A model generated the notes under the pieces. It had not been told where the DNA came from and searched no databases. It saw nothing but the letters and a program-made list of their open reading frames with translations. Positions 27,818 through 38,775 of a DNA stretch of 44,342 bases are shown here, in pieces. The stretch covers positions 1 to 44,342 of the forward strand of contig JAILBT010000021.1 of the NCBI GenBank assembly GCA_024680755.1, read 5' to 3'. A program made the translations under genes and the position numbers. Numbering within the stretch: the stretch's first letter is position 1; each line of letters opens with the position of its first letter. This DNA is from Prevotella sp. (lineage in GTDB: Bacteria; Bacteroidota; Bacteroidia; Bacteroidales; Bacteroidaceae).

Positions 27818-29040
27818 CAGGAGGCCAACAGGTCGCCGACGAGGTAGGAACTGCCGCCAACGAAGATGAAATCGTCTGGGGCAGAGTCGCCGAGGGCTGC
27901 TTGATAAGCGTCGCACACATTATTATATATATGTGGACATGTCAGCCCCTTGGCTATAGCCAGCTCGCGTAGCTCCTGCACGGGTTTTGCCCTGTGCGAC
28001 GACGGCTGTGTGAGGTAATAGATGGCATCCTTGGGCAGCCGGCCGACGACGTTCTCTACGTCCTTGTCGGCCACCATTCCGAAAACCACCCTGCGCTGCC
28101 TGCACTGCACGGCAGCCACTTGCGGTCCCAGATATTGCCAGGCGCCGGGGTTATGCCCTGTGTCGCAGATGACGAGGGGCCTCTGGCGTAGCGTCTCCCA
28201 CCGGCCACGCAGACCTGTCAGCTCGCACACATGTTTCAATCCCTGCCTGACGAAACAGTCGAACAACACATGCATTGCACATGCCACGGTGTTGGTGTTG
28301 CATATCTGGAAAGCCCCCTGCAGTTCGCTCTCGTATATGCCGGCTGTTGTGTCCATCTCCTCGGCGAAGACAATGGGAGCCCCGACCGCCCGTGCCGCCT
28401 GTTCAAACACAGGCCGGGTTTCGTCCTCTGCCTCGCCTATGACCACGGGCACACCGGGCTTGATGATGCCCGCCTTCTCGCTGGCTATCTCGGCGAGCGT
28501 GTGGCCCAACAGAGAGGTATGGTCCAACGAGATATTGGTGATGACCGAGAGCTGCGGCACGATGATGTTTGTTGAGTCGAGCCTGCCGCCGAGCCCCGTC
28601 TCTATCACGGCCCACTGTACCTTGCTTTCGGCAAAATAGTTGAAGGCCAGCGCTGTGGTAAGCTCGAAAAATGTTGGGTTGAAATCGGGATTACGGCCGA
28701 GGCTGCTCTGCCGGTAGCGCTCTACGAAGTCTGCCACATAGTTCTCGTCAACGGGCTGTCCGTTCACTCGTATCCTCTCGCGAAAATCCACCAGATGCGG
28801 CGATGTGAAGAGTCCGACCCTGAAACCCATCTGCTGTAAGATGGCTGCCAGGGAGTGAGAGACGGAGCCCTTTCCGTTTGTTCCCGCCACATGAATGGAG
28901 CGGAAACGACAATGGGGCTTGTCCAACCATTCAGCCAGCCGGCTAATGGTTGACAGCCCCGGTTTGTAGTCGGCAGCACCGTTACGTTCGAACATCGGCA
29001 ACTGCTGGAAGAGAAAATCCTTTGCCTCTTGGTATGTCAT
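27793..29040 (-). CDS. folC: Folylpolyglutamate synthase / dihydrofolate synthase
   Basis: The 415-aa Mur-ligase family enzyme has the P-loop HVAGTNGKGSVSHSLA (about 49-64) and the folate-site segment GLFTSPHLVDFRERIRVNG. ETGLGGRLDSTNI and SLDHTSLLGHTLAEIASEKA are the metal- and ATP-site motifs. The C-terminal domain has DTGHNPGAWQYL. It adds glutamate to dihydropteroate and to folates. The last residues (QVNGTGR) fall inside a short repeat, so the exact C-terminus may vary between strains. It follows dnaJ by 26 nt. Confidence 0.95.
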   Translation of the reverse strand: MTYQEAKDFLFQQLPMFERNGAADYKPGLSTISRLAEWLDKPHCRFRSIHVAGTNGKGSVSHSLAAILQQMGFRVGLFTSPHLVDFRERIRVNGQPVDENYVADFVERYRQSSLGRNPDFNPTFFELTTALAFNYFAESKVQWAVIETGLGGRLDSTNIIVPQLSVITNISLDHTSLLGHTLAEIASEKAGIIKPGVPVVIGEAEDETRPVFEQAARAVGAPIVFAEEMDTTAGIYESELQGAFQICNTNTVACAMHVLFDCFVRQGLKHVCELTGLRGRWETLRQRPLVICDTGHNPGAWQYLGPQVAAVQCRQRRVVFGMVADKDVENVVGRLPKDAIYYLTQPSSHRAKPVQELRELAIAKGLTCPHIYNNVCDAYQAALGDSAPDDFIFVGGSSYLVGDLLASCQVNGTGR

Positions 29041-29066
29041 TCGTTGTTACGTCCTGTGTCCGTCGC

Positions 29067-30245
29067 TCAGCTGAAATAGCTCTGGAAGCGCTTAAAGATA
29101 CTTTCCTTGGTCGTCTTGTCGCCCTGGAAATTGTCGTCCTGCCGCCAGCTCTCGATAGCTTTTTTCTGGTCGCGGCTCAGCGTCTTTGGCACATACACGC
29201 TAAGGTTGACCAGCAGGTCGCCCCTCACACCATATCTCTGCACGTCGGGCAGTCCCTTTCCTCTGAGCCTGAGAGTCTTGCCCGGCTGTGTGCCAGGCTC
29301 TATCTTCAGGTGCATCTTGTCGCCCGCAACGGTGGGCACTTCTATCTCGCCACCGAGTGCGGCCGTCGGGAAGTCGAGCAGCTGATTGTATATCAGGTTG
29401 TTGCCTTCCCTGACGAAAGTGTCGTTTGGTGCCTCTTCTATATATACCTCTATGTCGCCCGGTATTCCGCCGCGCTGTCCGGCATTGCCCTTTCCCTGCA
29501 CGTTGAGCTGCATGCCCTGGGCCACGCCGGCCGGTATCTTTATCTCGACCAGCTCTTCGCCCTTGACCACACCGGTTCCGTTGCAGTAGGTGCACTTGTT
29601 TCTTATGACCTGCCCCTCGCCGTGACATGTCGGGCAGACGCTGCGTTGCTGGGCCATGCCGAGTATGGTCTGTGTGGTATGCGTGATATACCCGTTTCCG
29701 TGGCATGTGGGGCATGTGTCGGTGCCGGTGCCGTCTTGCGCTCCGGTGCCATGACAGTGTGAGCATGTCACGTCCTTTCTTGCCTTGAACTTCTTTGTCA
29801 CGCCCTCGTTGATTTCCTTCAGCGAGAGCGTGACACGCAGTCTGAGATTGCTGCCACGGTGCACCTGGCGTCGTCCGCCGCCGCCACCGAAGCCTCCGAA
29901 CGAGAAGCCTCCGAAATCGAAGCCGCCCACATCGTTGAACATGGAGAAGATGTCGTCCATGTTCATTCTGAAGCCTCCGAAGCCTCCGCCTCCGCCTCCG
30001 AAGCCTCCCTGCCCCATGTTCTCTGCCTCGAATCCAAACTGGTCGTAGCGTTTGCGTTTCTCGGGGTCGTGCAGCACGCTGTAAGCCTCGGCTGCCTCCT
30101 TGAATTTCTCCTCGGCCTCCTTGTCGCCAGGATTTCGGTCGGGGTGATACTTGATGGCCGTCTTCCGGTAAGCCTTCTTTATCTCGTCGTCTGAGGCAGT
30201 CTTGCTGACGCCGAGCACCTCATAATAGTCTCGTTTTTGTGCCAT
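29067..30245 (-). CDS. dnaJ: Chaperone DnaJ
   Basis: The 392-aa type I J-protein has a J domain at 4-70 with HPD at 34-36, and a Gly/Phe-rich region (about 78-122) with runs of GGFGG and GGGGG. Four zinc-binding repeats follow ([32 protein letters not shown]), then two C-terminal substrate-binding domains. It delivers unfolded proteins to DnaK and stimulates its ATPase. It lies 2 nt after grpE, in the same operon. dnaK is not in the window, and no CIRCE element or hrcA was seen. Confidence 0.97.
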   Translation of the reverse strand: MAQKRDYYEVLGVSKTASDDEIKKAYRKTAIKYHPDRNPGDKEAEEKFKEAAEAYSVLHDPEKRKRYDQFGFEAENMGQGGFGGGGGGFGGFRMNMDDIFSMFNDVGGFDFGGFSFGGFGGGGGRRQVHRGSNLRLRVTLSLKEINEGVTKKFKARKDVTCSHCHGTGAQDGTGTDTCPTCHGNGYITHTTQTILGMAQQRSVCPTCHGEGQVIRNKCTYCNGTGVVKGEELVEIKIPAGVAQGMQLNVQGKGNAGQRGGIPGDIEVYIEEAPNDTFVREGNNLIYNQLLDFPTAALGGEIEVPTVAGDKMHLKIEPGTQPGKTLRLRGKGLPDVQRYGVRGDLLVNLSVYVPKTLSRDQKKAIESWRQDDNFQGDKTTKESIFKRFQSYFS

Positions 30246-30247
30246 GA

Positions 30248-30892
30248 TTATTGTCCTACTGCCACCTTGGCATGTCTTAACACTTTGTCGTTCATCGTAT
30301 ATCCCGTCTGCAGGCAGTCGATGACCTTGCCCTTCTTGTCGTCGCCCATTCCGGGCACCAGGGCCACGGCTTCGTGCAGGTCGGTGCTGAAGTCGGCGTC
30401 TGCCGTGTCTATGGTCTTCACGCCCAGTCCTTCAAGGGTTTTCATCAGCTTTTGGTGTATCAGCACCACGCCCTCGCGTATGGCATCGATGTCGTCAGTT
30501 TTCTGCTGGCTGGCTATTGCCCGCTCCAGGTCGTCCACCACGGGCAACAGTGCCGTCACGGCCGAAGCCCCGCCGTTGAGAATCAGTTCGGCGCGTTCTT
30601 TCAGCGTGCGTCGTTTGTAGTTTTCAAATTCTGCCAGGAGGCGCAGCTGCTTATCCTTCAGGTCGCTGATCTCAGCCAGTGCCACGTCGAGCGCGTCTGG
30701 CTCGCTCTGTTCGACCTGGCCTTGCTCCGTCTCGGTCTTAGTGTCGCCGTCGGTTGTTTCGGCTGGCTGGCCCTCGTCCTTAGTCCCGGCGGTCTCAGCC
30801 TCGCAGCCTGCGGCGGTCTCAGCCCCTGTATTTTCTGTCGGGGCAGCCTCGCTCCCGTTCAGGTTCTCGTCGTTTATATTTTCCGTGTTCAT
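30248..30892 (-). CDS. grpE: Nucleotide exchange factor GrpE
   Basis: The 214-aa protein starts with an acidic low-complexity segment (about 1-75, many E, T and A). A long coiled-coil follows ([20 protein letters not shown]) and then the C-terminal beta domain with a family motif ([20 protein letters not shown], then [20 protein letters not shown]). It releases ADP from DnaK. It is directly upstream of dnaJ. A possible -7 box (TATATTTG) lies 25 nt before the start, without a clear -33 box. Confidence 0.95.
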   Translation of the reverse strand: MNTENINDENLNGSEAAPTENTGAETAAGCEAETAGTKDEGQPAETTDGDTKTETEQGQVEQSEPDALDVALAEISDLKDKQLRLLAEFENYKRRTLKERAELILNGGASAVTALLPVVDDLERAIASQQKTDDIDAIREGVVLIHQKLMKTLEGLGVKTIDTADADFSTDLHEAVALVPGMGDDKKGKVIDCLQTGYTMNDKVLRHAKVAVGQ

Positions 30893-30939
30893 TGCTTTTG
30901 GTGTTTAACGTTACGACAAATATACAGCAAACATCGTGC

Positions 30940-32681
<1,742 letters not shown>

Positions 32682-32682
32682 C

Positions 32683-34146
32683 TCACTCGTTGAATTTAGC
32701 ATACACCACGCTCACCTCTATTCCCAGCTGTCCGTCGTCCTTAGTGTTTGCCAGCCGCGTTGCTGCCAGCGACATCGAATGTTCGACGCCTGTCAGCGTG
32801 CTCGACGTGCTCGACGAGCTGTAGATGGTGTTGACAGGCAGCAGCACCACGCGGTTCCAGTTGGGATGGTGTTCGGTCCACTGCGGGTCCGTTTTCTCCC
32901 CGTTCTGCCGCTGTGTCCACAGCCATGTGATCATGTTGCTTATGTTGTTGAAGGTATATACGTTTGTGGCGGCAGTGAAGGCAGTCAGGAACGATGTGCG
33001 GTTGTCGGGCAGTTTTGTACGCTCGAAGAAGCTCTGCACGCTGTCGCTCTGCACCATGAGCAGTGTCTGCGGTATGCTCATCTGGCGCTGCTCCATGCTT
33101 TCGTTGTTCAGTCTCTGCAGCGTTATGCTGGCCGCTATCAGCGAGTCGCGGTCGTGTCCGCGCTTTATCTGCTCCACGGGCAGTGTCAGCTCCGTGGCCA
33201 GTGCAGCCGGGCTCTTGATGTAGGTGCAGCTTTGATCGGCCTGCAGCGAGTCGAGCACAGCCTCGTCGTTTTCCACCCGCGTGGTCTGCAGCACCTCGTG
33301 GGTGCCGGCCAGCGTCACCGTGGAACGGAAGGTGGAGTCGTTCTTCACAGTGTATGACAGCCTGAGGCCCACGTCGGTCACTTTGGCATAGAATCCTGTG
33401 CCATCCACAATCTCGAGCAGCATGCCCGGGCAGACCTTGTGAGTGAAGTTCCAGATGTTGTGTATCAGCGCCGGATTTTCGTAGTACTTGCGCATCAGGT
33501 ATGTGCCGTAGTTGTTATATGTGTTACCCTCGGTGTCGGTATATGGCCTGTTCAGATTGACGTGTATGTTGTCGAGATAGCCCGTAGAGTCGCGTCGTGC
33601 CGCGCTGACCGTCTGGTCCTCGTATGAGAACACCTTCTCCACGTCCATCGCGCCGGCGTCTGTGCGCAGCATGTTTCTGTCTTCAGGGTCGAAGTCGGTG
33701 TAGTAGTGCTGCCCCTCTTCGGCTGGCACGGCCATCTCTCTCACGCGTAGCTTTATGGCCGACAGCGAGTCGGCTCCGTAGAAGGGGCTGCTCAGATAGA
33801 GCACCAGGTCGCATGTGTCTGCCACGACCCGCCCGTCGATTCGGCTCAGCACGCTGTCCTGTGGATAGAGCTGCAACTGTTCCAGGGGGTGAAACTGTGT
33901 GGTGAAACTGGTTTCGACCAGCGAGTGCGTCAGCGGGTCGGCCACGCGGCCCAGATAGCATGTATTGGTCAGCGAGAGCACCGACCCCAGCTTGACGGTC
34001 CTGCTGGTGGCGGTGGCTGTGGCGGCCACGATGTCCAGCTGGTCGTTCTCGTCGGTCAGGCTGTAGCCTATCTCAGAAGTGGTGTCGTCGCACGCTGTCA
34101 CCAGCATGGCAGCCAGCACCGCAGCCAGCGTCAAAGGTCTGTTCAT
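32683..34146 (-). CDS. DUF4270 family lipoprotein
   Basis: The 487-aa protein has a lipoprotein signal (LAAVLAAMLVTAC, Cys19). It continues with the DUF4270 beginning: DDTTSEIGYSL, then a segment where such proteins read L-G-x-x-x-D-P (here YLGRVADPLTHSLVETSFTT). It is beta-rich throughout. DUF4270 lipoproteins are found across Bacteroidetes, often beside the GT5 glycogen synthase-like gene, as here; their function is unknown. The gene starts 34 nt after that GT5 gene and is followed after one base by the 43-aa gene, so all are probably one transcript. Confidence 0.88.
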   Translation of the reverse strand: MNRPLTLAAVLAAMLVTACDDTTSEIGYSLTDENDQLDIVAATATATSRTVKLGSVLSLTNTCYLGRVADPLTHSLVETSFTTQFHPLEQLQLYPQDSVLSRIDGRVVADTCDLVLYLSSPFYGADSLSAIKLRVREMAVPAEEGQHYYTDFDPEDRNMLRTDAGAMDVEKVFSYEDQTVSAARRDSTGYLDNIHVNLNRPYTDTEGNTYNNYGTYLMRKYYENPALIHNIWNFTHKVCPGMLLEIVDGTGFYAKVTDVGLRLSYTVKNDSTFRSTVTLAGTHEVLQTTRVENDEAVLDSLQADQSCTYIKSPAALATELTLPVEQIKRGHDRDSLIAASITLQRLNNESMEQRQMSIPQTLLMVQSDSVQSFFERTKLPDNRTSFLTAFTAATNVYTFNNISNMITWLWTQRQNGEKTDPQWTEHHPNWNRVVLLPVNTIYSSSSTSSTLTGVEHSMSLAATRLANTKDDGQLGIEVSVVYAKFNE

Positions 34147-34180
34147 GTGAAAATGTTAGATAGTGGGATTATTGACAAAA

Positions 34181-34987
34181 TCAGAACATGCTGTCATAGA
34201 ACTCTTCAAACCGTGTCCCCATGTTCGGGTCGTCGGCCACATAGTCGATCATGGGCAGCCCCGTCTCCTTGGCATAGTCGAGCAGTTTGGCGTTGACATC
34301 TGGCTCGGCCAGCACCAGGGCGTCGCTATAGTCGATGGCCAGCTTGCCCAGCTCGGTCCAGTCGAACTTGTCCTTGTAGGCCTTGAGCATAGAACTCTTG
34401 ACATTCTTAAACTCCAGCTGCTGCTTGAAATTCTTGCCCATGTCTTTCTTCAGACTCTTGGCATAGAGCGATGTCACCACCTTGATGTTCTTGAACGATG
34501 GCTCGTCTCTGTATGCGGTCTTGGCAAACAGGGGCACGACGGCCGACATCCAGCCCTGACACTGTATGATGTCCGGCACCCAGCGTAGCTTCTTCACCGT
34601 TTCCAGCACACCTCTTGCAAAGAACACAGCCCGCTCACCATTGTCAGCATAGTCCATTCCCTTCTCATCGGCAGCCATCTGCCTTTTGCCAAAATAGTCG
34701 TCGTTGTCGATGAAATAGACCTGCAGACGCGTACCCGTGACAGAGGCCACCTTTATAATCAGGGGGTGGTCGGTGTCGTTGATGATAAGGTTCATGCCAG
34801 ACAGACGAATCACCTCATGCAGCTGCCCGCGGCGCTCATTGATGGTGCCCCACTTGGGCATAAACGTGCGTATCTCGCACCCGCGCTCCATCATCGTCTG
34901 TGGCAGCACTCTTCCCATCAACGACATCTGCGTGTCAGGTACAAAGGGGGAGATTTCCTGATTGATAAACAGTATTTTCTTTGCCAT
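34181..34987 (-). CDS. Single-domain GT5 glycogen/starch synthase-like protein
   Basis: The 268-aa product matches only the N-terminal (GT5) half of glycogen synthases: start KKILFINQEISPFVPDTQMS, then GCEIRTFMPKWGTINERRGQ, and DIIQCQGWMSAVVPLFAK, the equivalent of the D-x-x-H-x-H-D-W region. The second Rossmann half that holds much of the nucleotide-sugar site is absent. Such short forms are standard in Bacteroidales, so this is not a truncation. Enzymatic activity is doubtful; a regulatory or binding role is possible. ATG 34987 was chosen over a longer frame because it gives the family start and leaves room for the promoter at 35033-35064. Confidence 0.88.
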   Translation of the reverse strand: MAKKILFINQEISPFVPDTQMSLMGRVLPQTMMERGCEIRTFMPKWGTINERRGQLHEVIRLSGMNLIINDTDHPLIIKVASVTGTRLQVYFIDNDDYFGKRQMAADEKGMDYADNGERAVFFARGVLETVKKLRWVPDIIQCQGWMSAVVPLFAKTAYRDEPSFKNIKVVTSLYAKSLKKDMGKNFKQQLEFKNVKSSMLKAYKDKFDWTELGKLAIDYSDALVLAEPDVNAKLLDYAKETGLPMIDYVADDPNMGTRFEEFYDSMF

Positions 34988-35032
34988 TATAATTGGTGTA
35001 AGTTTTACGTCAATTGTCCGGATTAGCGCGTG

Positions 35033-35064
35033 CAAAGTTACTGTTTTTTTTTTTATTCCCCAAA
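35033..35064 (-). promoter_or_regulatory. Promoter of the GT5 - DUF4270 - ABC-F run
   Basis: On the minus strand: TTTG (35061-35064), a 20-nt A-rich spacer and TAACTTTG (35033-35040). It is a full consensus match, with a start near 35027 and a leader of about 40 nt. The gap 35065-35146 shows no further feature. Confidence 0.85.
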
Positions 35065-35146
35065 TAATTATGTTTTTTTAGCTTTCAGGCAATTAGCCTA
35101 TTGGTACTTTGTTCGTTTGCGGCCACCTGCCTTGTCGCTGCCGGTC

Positions 35147-36043
35147 TCATTGTGCGTCGTGCCCGGCCGCGGCGGGTTTCTTCAGAGCTCTCAGCGACTG
35201 CAGCAGCACGCTAAGCACGATGAGCGACAGCCCTATGTAGAACGAGAAATTGATCTCGCGGCCCTCGCCGAAGATTAGGAAGGCCAGGGCTATGGTGTAA
35301 CATGGTTCCAGGTTGTATGTCAGGTTGACGGTGAAGGCAGACAGGCGTTTGAGGGCCTGTATCTGCAGTATGTACATGCCCACGGTGCAGAACAGGGCGT
35401 GGCAGAGCATGAACCACAGGTTGGTGCCACCGGGCACGACCACGACGGGCTGTTCGCTTGGAAAGAGCGCCAGATATAGCGGCGCCATCAGCGTGACAGC
35501 CACCAGCCCGCCCGCCATCTGATACATCAGCACCGTGCGGCTGCGCACGCCCACGCTGGCTTTCTTGTTGCAGATGGCATATAGGGCACAGACGGCCGAG
35601 GAGACGATGCCTATAGCTATGCCATAGCGGTAGCGCGAGTCGAGCGAGAAGATACACATCACACCGGCCACCGTGACGAGGGCAAAAAGCAGCTCCGTCC
35701 ACGAGAAGCGCTTCCGGAACAGCAACGGCTCAAAGATGGCGGTGAAAAAGCCTATCAGCGAGAAGCAGATGACGCCGATGGAGACGTTCGAGGCCTTGAT
35801 GCTGCCATAGAACAGTGTCCAGTGTAGGCCCAACAAGGCCCCGCAGCCGCAGAGCTGCATGAACTTGCGCCACCCCACCCGCGGCAGACCGGTGAAGACC
35901 AGCAGTATGCAGGTGGTGAACAACATGCGATACCACACGATGTCCACCTCGTTGAGTGTGATCAGCCGGCCGAACAGACCGGTAAAGCCAGCCAGCACGA
36001 CGCTCGCGTGCAGCTGAAGAAATCCCCTCTTTGTTTCGGTCAT
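35147..36043 (-). CDS. EamA/DMT family transporter
   Basis: An integral membrane protein of about 298 aa with ten predicted helices in two EamA repeats (about 10-140 and 150-285). Examples are LHASVVLAGFTGLFGRLI for helix 1 and LFALVTVAGVMCIFSL in the first repeat. It exports or imports a small metabolite; family members carry amino acids, nucleosides or sugars, and the substrate here cannot be told. ATG 36043 fits the family start (MTETKRGFLQLHAS); upstream in-frame ATGs at 36085 and 36115 would add 14 or 24 polar residues. It has its own promoter and an unusual leader hairpin. Confidence 0.87.
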   Translation of the reverse strand: MTETKRGFLQLHASVVLAGFTGLFGRLITLNEVDIVWYRMLFTTCILLVFTGLPRVGWRKFMQLCGCGALLGLHWTLFYGSIKASNVSIGVICFSLIGFFTAIFEPLLFRKRFSWTELLFALVTVAGVMCIFSLDSRYRYGIAIGIVSSAVCALYAICNKKASVGVRSRTVLMYQMAGGLVAVTLMAPLYLALFPSEQPVVVVPGGTNLWFMLCHALFCTVGMYILQIQALKRLSAFTVNLTYNLEPCYTIALAFLIFGEGREINFSFYIGLSLIVLSVLLQSLRALKKPAAAGHDAQ

Positions 36044-36116
36044 GACTAACGGGTCTTTCACGGATTTGCAGTTGTCGGCTTCCATATAACTAATGGTTAT
36101 TTCATCGCTTTGCACT

Positions 36117-36167
36117 GGTACGCGGGTGTCTCACCCTCGGCTGCCGCAGGTGAGACACCTGCGTACC
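36117..36167 (-). promoter_or_regulatory. Long hairpin in the EamA leader with two competing folds
   Basis: Arms GGTACGCGGGTGTCTCACC (36117-36135) and GGTGAGACACCTGCGTACC (36149-36167) pair in 18 of 19 positions around a 13-nt loop. Each arm is also self-complementary (GGTG-TCT-CACC and GGTG-AGA-CACC), so the RNA can fold as one long hairpin or two short ones. It lies directly after the -7 box at 36180-36187, at the very start of the expected transcript. No T run follows. Confidence 0.7.
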
Positions 36168-36179
36168 GGTAGTCGGCTG

Positions 36180-36187
36180 CAAAGGTA
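36180..36187 (-). promoter_or_regulatory. Candidate -7 box for the EamA gene
   Basis: On the minus strand this reads TACCTTTG followed by C. No clear -33 TTTG is seen 19-21 nt upstream. It places the start near the edge of the leader hairpin. Confidence 0.6.
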
Positions 36188-36232
36188 CGACTATTCTGGC
36201 AATTGTTGCTACATCAGCAAGAAAAAATCAAT

Positions 36233-36270
36233 GAAAAAAAACGTCATGCCCTCGGGTGTAGGCATGACGT
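36233..36270 (-). terminator. Rho-independent terminator after the LpxA-like gene
   Basis: A perfect 10-bp stem (ACGTCATGCC at 36241-36250 with GGCATGACGT at 36261-36270), a 10-nt loop and a run of eight T on the minus strand. Confidence 0.9.
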
Positions 36271-36322
36271 TGATATGAGTTTTGACGTACGGGCGGCGGT
36301 GCGTGTCGGTTCCGCATGTGGC

Positions 36323-37099
36323 TTACATCTTCTGTATGATGCCGAGCTTGGTTGCGCGCAGGAAGCTCACGATGTTGCGTATCTCCTTGCTGTCGGGCAC
36401 CTGCTCTTCCACCTGCATGACGGAGTCGAACAGCGATGTCATGCCGTGGAAGATGAGGCGGTAGGCGTTGGCGATGTGCTTCAGCGTCTTTTCGTCCACG
36501 CCAAACTGCTGGCAGCGCACATTGTTCACACCACCAAACTCTGCCTTGCGCGTACATATTATGTATGGTGGTATGTCTTTTGAGAAGGTGCAGCCTGCCT
36601 GCACCAGCACACCCTCGCCCACGCGCGCGCCCGGGTTTGCTATGACCGACGACGAGAAGATGGCACCGTTGCTTATCTCGCAGTCGCCGCCGACCTTCGT
36701 GCCATAGCCGAAGACACACTGGTTGCCCACCTTGGCGTCGTGCGAGAGGTGGGCTCCCTCCATGAAGAAGTTGTCGTTGCCAATGACGGTCTGGCAGCCA
36801 CGGTGGGTGGCGCGGTTCACAACAACATTCTCGCGGAACACGTTGTTGTCGCCTATGACCACCTCCGATTTCTCGCCGCGGAAGTTGAAGTCTTGCGGCA
36901 GCGCGCCGATGACGGCCCCTTGGTGCACCTTGTTGCGGTTGCCCATGCGGGTGCCGTTGAGTATGGAAGTGAAGGGAAAGATGATACAGTCATCGCCTAT
37001 CACCACGTCGCCCTCGATATATGCGAAAGGAAATATCTTGCAGTTCTTGCCTATTTTCGCCCTGGGGTCGATTTCGGCTTTGGGACTTATGTCTGACAT
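36323..37099 (-). CDS. LpxA-like UDP-GlcNAc acyltransferase
   Basis: The 258-aa protein is built of hexapeptide repeats (left-handed beta helix, about 1-190) and has a helical C-terminus. HQGAVIGALPQDFNFRGEKS is the LpxA-type loop. AHLSHDAKVG supplies a histidine where LpxA has its catalytic base, and DIPPYI is conserved. In place of the usual G-G-M-S/A-x-V-H-Q segment it has SSSVIANPGARVGEG, so it differs from canonical LpxA and may be the second LpxA-like protein of Bacteroidales. It would transfer an acyl chain to a UDP-amino sugar in envelope synthesis. It is not next to lpxC, lpxD or lpxB, and is separated from the efflux operon by a repeat region. Confidence 0.8.
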   Translation of the reverse strand: MSDISPKAEIDPRAKIGKNCKIFPFAYIEGDVVIGDDCIIFPFTSILNGTRMGNRNKVHQGAVIGALPQDFNFRGEKSEVVIGDNNVFRENVVVNRATHRGCQTVIGNDNFFMEGAHLSHDAKVGNQCVFGYGTKVGGDCEISNGAIFSSSVIANPGARVGEGVLVQAGCTFSKDIPPYIICTRKAEFGGVNNVRCQQFGVDEKTLKHIANAYRLIFHGMTSLFDSVMQVEEQVPDSKEIRNIVSFLRATKLGIIQKM

Positions 37100-37336
37100 A
37101 TCTTGAGGATAAGAATTTAGAATTAAGAATTAAGAGTTAAGAGTTATCGCTACGCGATTAAGAATTAAGAATTAAGAATTATTTCGTTTAGAATTTTGAG
37201 TTAAGAATTTGGAATTAATCTCGTTGCGACATTTCTTAATTTATAATTCTTAATAGCAGCGGAGCGAGAAGATTCGCTACGCGCTTCGCTTGTCGAAGAA
37301 CTCTAAATTCTTAACTCAAAATTTTTAACTCTTAAT
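37100..37336. repeat. A+T-rich intergenic repeat with a 19-bp inverted repeat
   Basis: This 237-nt gap is full of TTAAGAATTAAGAATTAA-type units. Perfect 19-bp arms, AATTTTGAGTTAAGAATTT (37192-37210) and its complement (37305-37323), lie 94 nt apart. TCGCTACGCG occurs twice, near 37147 and 37274. No gene or clear promoter was seen. Confidence 0.7.
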
Positions 37337-38752
37337 TCACTGTCCTCCTCCTCCCAGAGCCTGGTAGAGTGTGACGATGGCCTGCATGGTATAGAAGTCG
37401 TCGGCCACCTTCGACAGCTGTGCCGAGAGCAGCTGGCTCTCTGCCGAGATGACCTCGAGATACGAGCTGCCGCTGTTCTTATACAGCTTCTTGGTGTCCT
37501 CCACGTTCTGCGTCAGCACCAGCACCTGCCGGTTTTCCAGGTCAGCTTTCTCCTTGGCCGTGTTATATGCCACGAGAGCGTTGCTCACCTCGTTGCCGGC
37601 GCGCAGCACGGTTGTCTGGAAGGTGTTCAGTGCCTTGTCATAGTCGAGCTTTGCCACCTTCAGACCGGCAATGAGCTGGCCGTTGGCAAAGATGGGCTGC
37701 GTGAGCGAGCCCACGAGCGACGTTATGAACTTGCCGGGATTGACCACCGCCCCACCAAGCGAGTTGGTGAAGGTACCTGTGGCCGTGATGTTGATGCTGG
37801 GGAAGAAGCGCGAACGCGCCCGCTTGATGCCATAGAAACACTGCGCCAGCTGCATCTCTGCTGCGTGCACGTCGGCGCGGTTGTCGAGCAGCTGCAGCCC
37901 CACACCCGTCACCCACTGCTGCGGCAGCTGCTGCCGGTCCAGCGTGGAGCGCTCCACCTGGTGGCCGGCCTCGCCCTGCAACAGGCAGAAGGCGTTCTCC
38001 GTCTCGCGTATCTGCCGGCGTATGTCGGCGGCCTGAGCCTTCACGCTGTAGTAGTTGGCCTCGGCGCTCTGCACCGATGTGGAGCGTGCGCGGCCAAGGC
38101 GCTGCTGCAGGGCCATCATGTCCCAAGTCTCCTTCACCAGCTGTTCCATGCCGGTGACAATCTCCAGCTGGCGGTCGAGCATCATCAGCGTGTAGTAGCT
38201 GTTGGCGATGCCACACACTATCTGCGTCTGCACGGCCACCTGATAGTCCTTGGCCATCAGCAGCTGCGACTGGGCCGTGCGTTTCGCCCCAAGCAGATTG
38301 CCAAAGAGGTCAAGGTTCCACGAGGCCGAGATAGGCAACTGGTAGGTCTTGTTGGTCTCGGCCCCCGACGTCTGCACACGGCTGATGGTTCCGCTCGGCG
38401 CTATGGCCAGGCTCGGCACGAAGGCCAGGCGGGCCACGGTGAGGTAGGCCTCAGCCTGCTTCACGTTATCGATGGCGTTCAGCAGGTCGGTGTTCTGCCT
38501 GAGCGCCTTGTCGATGTGCCCCTGCAGTATGGGGTCGGTGAACAGCTCGCGCCAGGGCATCTGCCCGAAGGTGGGCTGAGTGGCGTCGGCCTGCAGCGTG
38601 TCGTTGGCCGCCACAGGGTCGCGTATGATGCCGGCGGTGGTGAGCTTGTCGGTGGGCCGCTCATACTTGCCGTAGAGGGCACAGCCAGAGAGCAACACGG
38701 GGAAAATTAAAAAGCTGAAAAATTGAAAAATTGAAATATTCCTTCGTTTCAT
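37337..38752 (-). CDS. Outer-membrane efflux lipoprotein (OprM/NodT family)
   Basis: The 471-aa protein has a lipoprotein signal (LIFPVLLSGC, Cys24) and two TolC-type repeats of long helices and barrel strands. Examples are LFTDPILQGHIDKALRQNTD and NAIDNVKQAEAYLTVAR in repeat 1, and YDKALNTFQTTVLRAGNEV in repeat 2. It forms the trimeric outer-membrane duct of the RND pump encoded just upstream, 23 nt away. The signal peptide (SIFQFFSFLIF) is encoded by an A+T-rich run of GAAAAATT units that looks like the intergenic simple repeats of this genome. Confidence 0.93.
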   Translation of the reverse strand: MKRRNISIFQFFSFLIFPVLLSGCALYGKYERPTDKLTTAGIIRDPVAANDTLQADATQPTFGQMPWRELFTDPILQGHIDKALRQNTDLLNAIDNVKQAEAYLTVARLAFVPSLAIAPSGTISRVQTSGAETNKTYQLPISASWNLDLFGNLLGAKRTAQSQLLMAKDYQVAVQTQIVCGIANSYYTLMMLDRQLEIVTGMEQLVKETWDMMALQQRLGRARSTSVQSAEANYYSVKAQAADIRRQIRETENAFCLLQGEAGHQVERSTLDRQQLPQQWVTGVGLQLLDNRADVHAAEMQLAQCFYGIKRARSRFFPSINITATGTFTNSLGGAVVNPGKFITSLVGSLTQPIFANGQLIAGLKVAKLDYDKALNTFQTTVLRAGNEVSNALVAYNTAKEKADLENRQVLVLTQNVEDTKKLYKNSGSSYLEVISAESQLLSAQLSKVADDFYTMQAIVTLYQALGGGGQ

Positions 38753-38775
38753 AGTTCTTTCTTTTTTTACCTTTT

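Noticed and set aside
34181..34987. Truncated glycogen synthase pseudogene
   Set aside because: The single-domain form with intact start and stop is the usual length in Bacteroidales.
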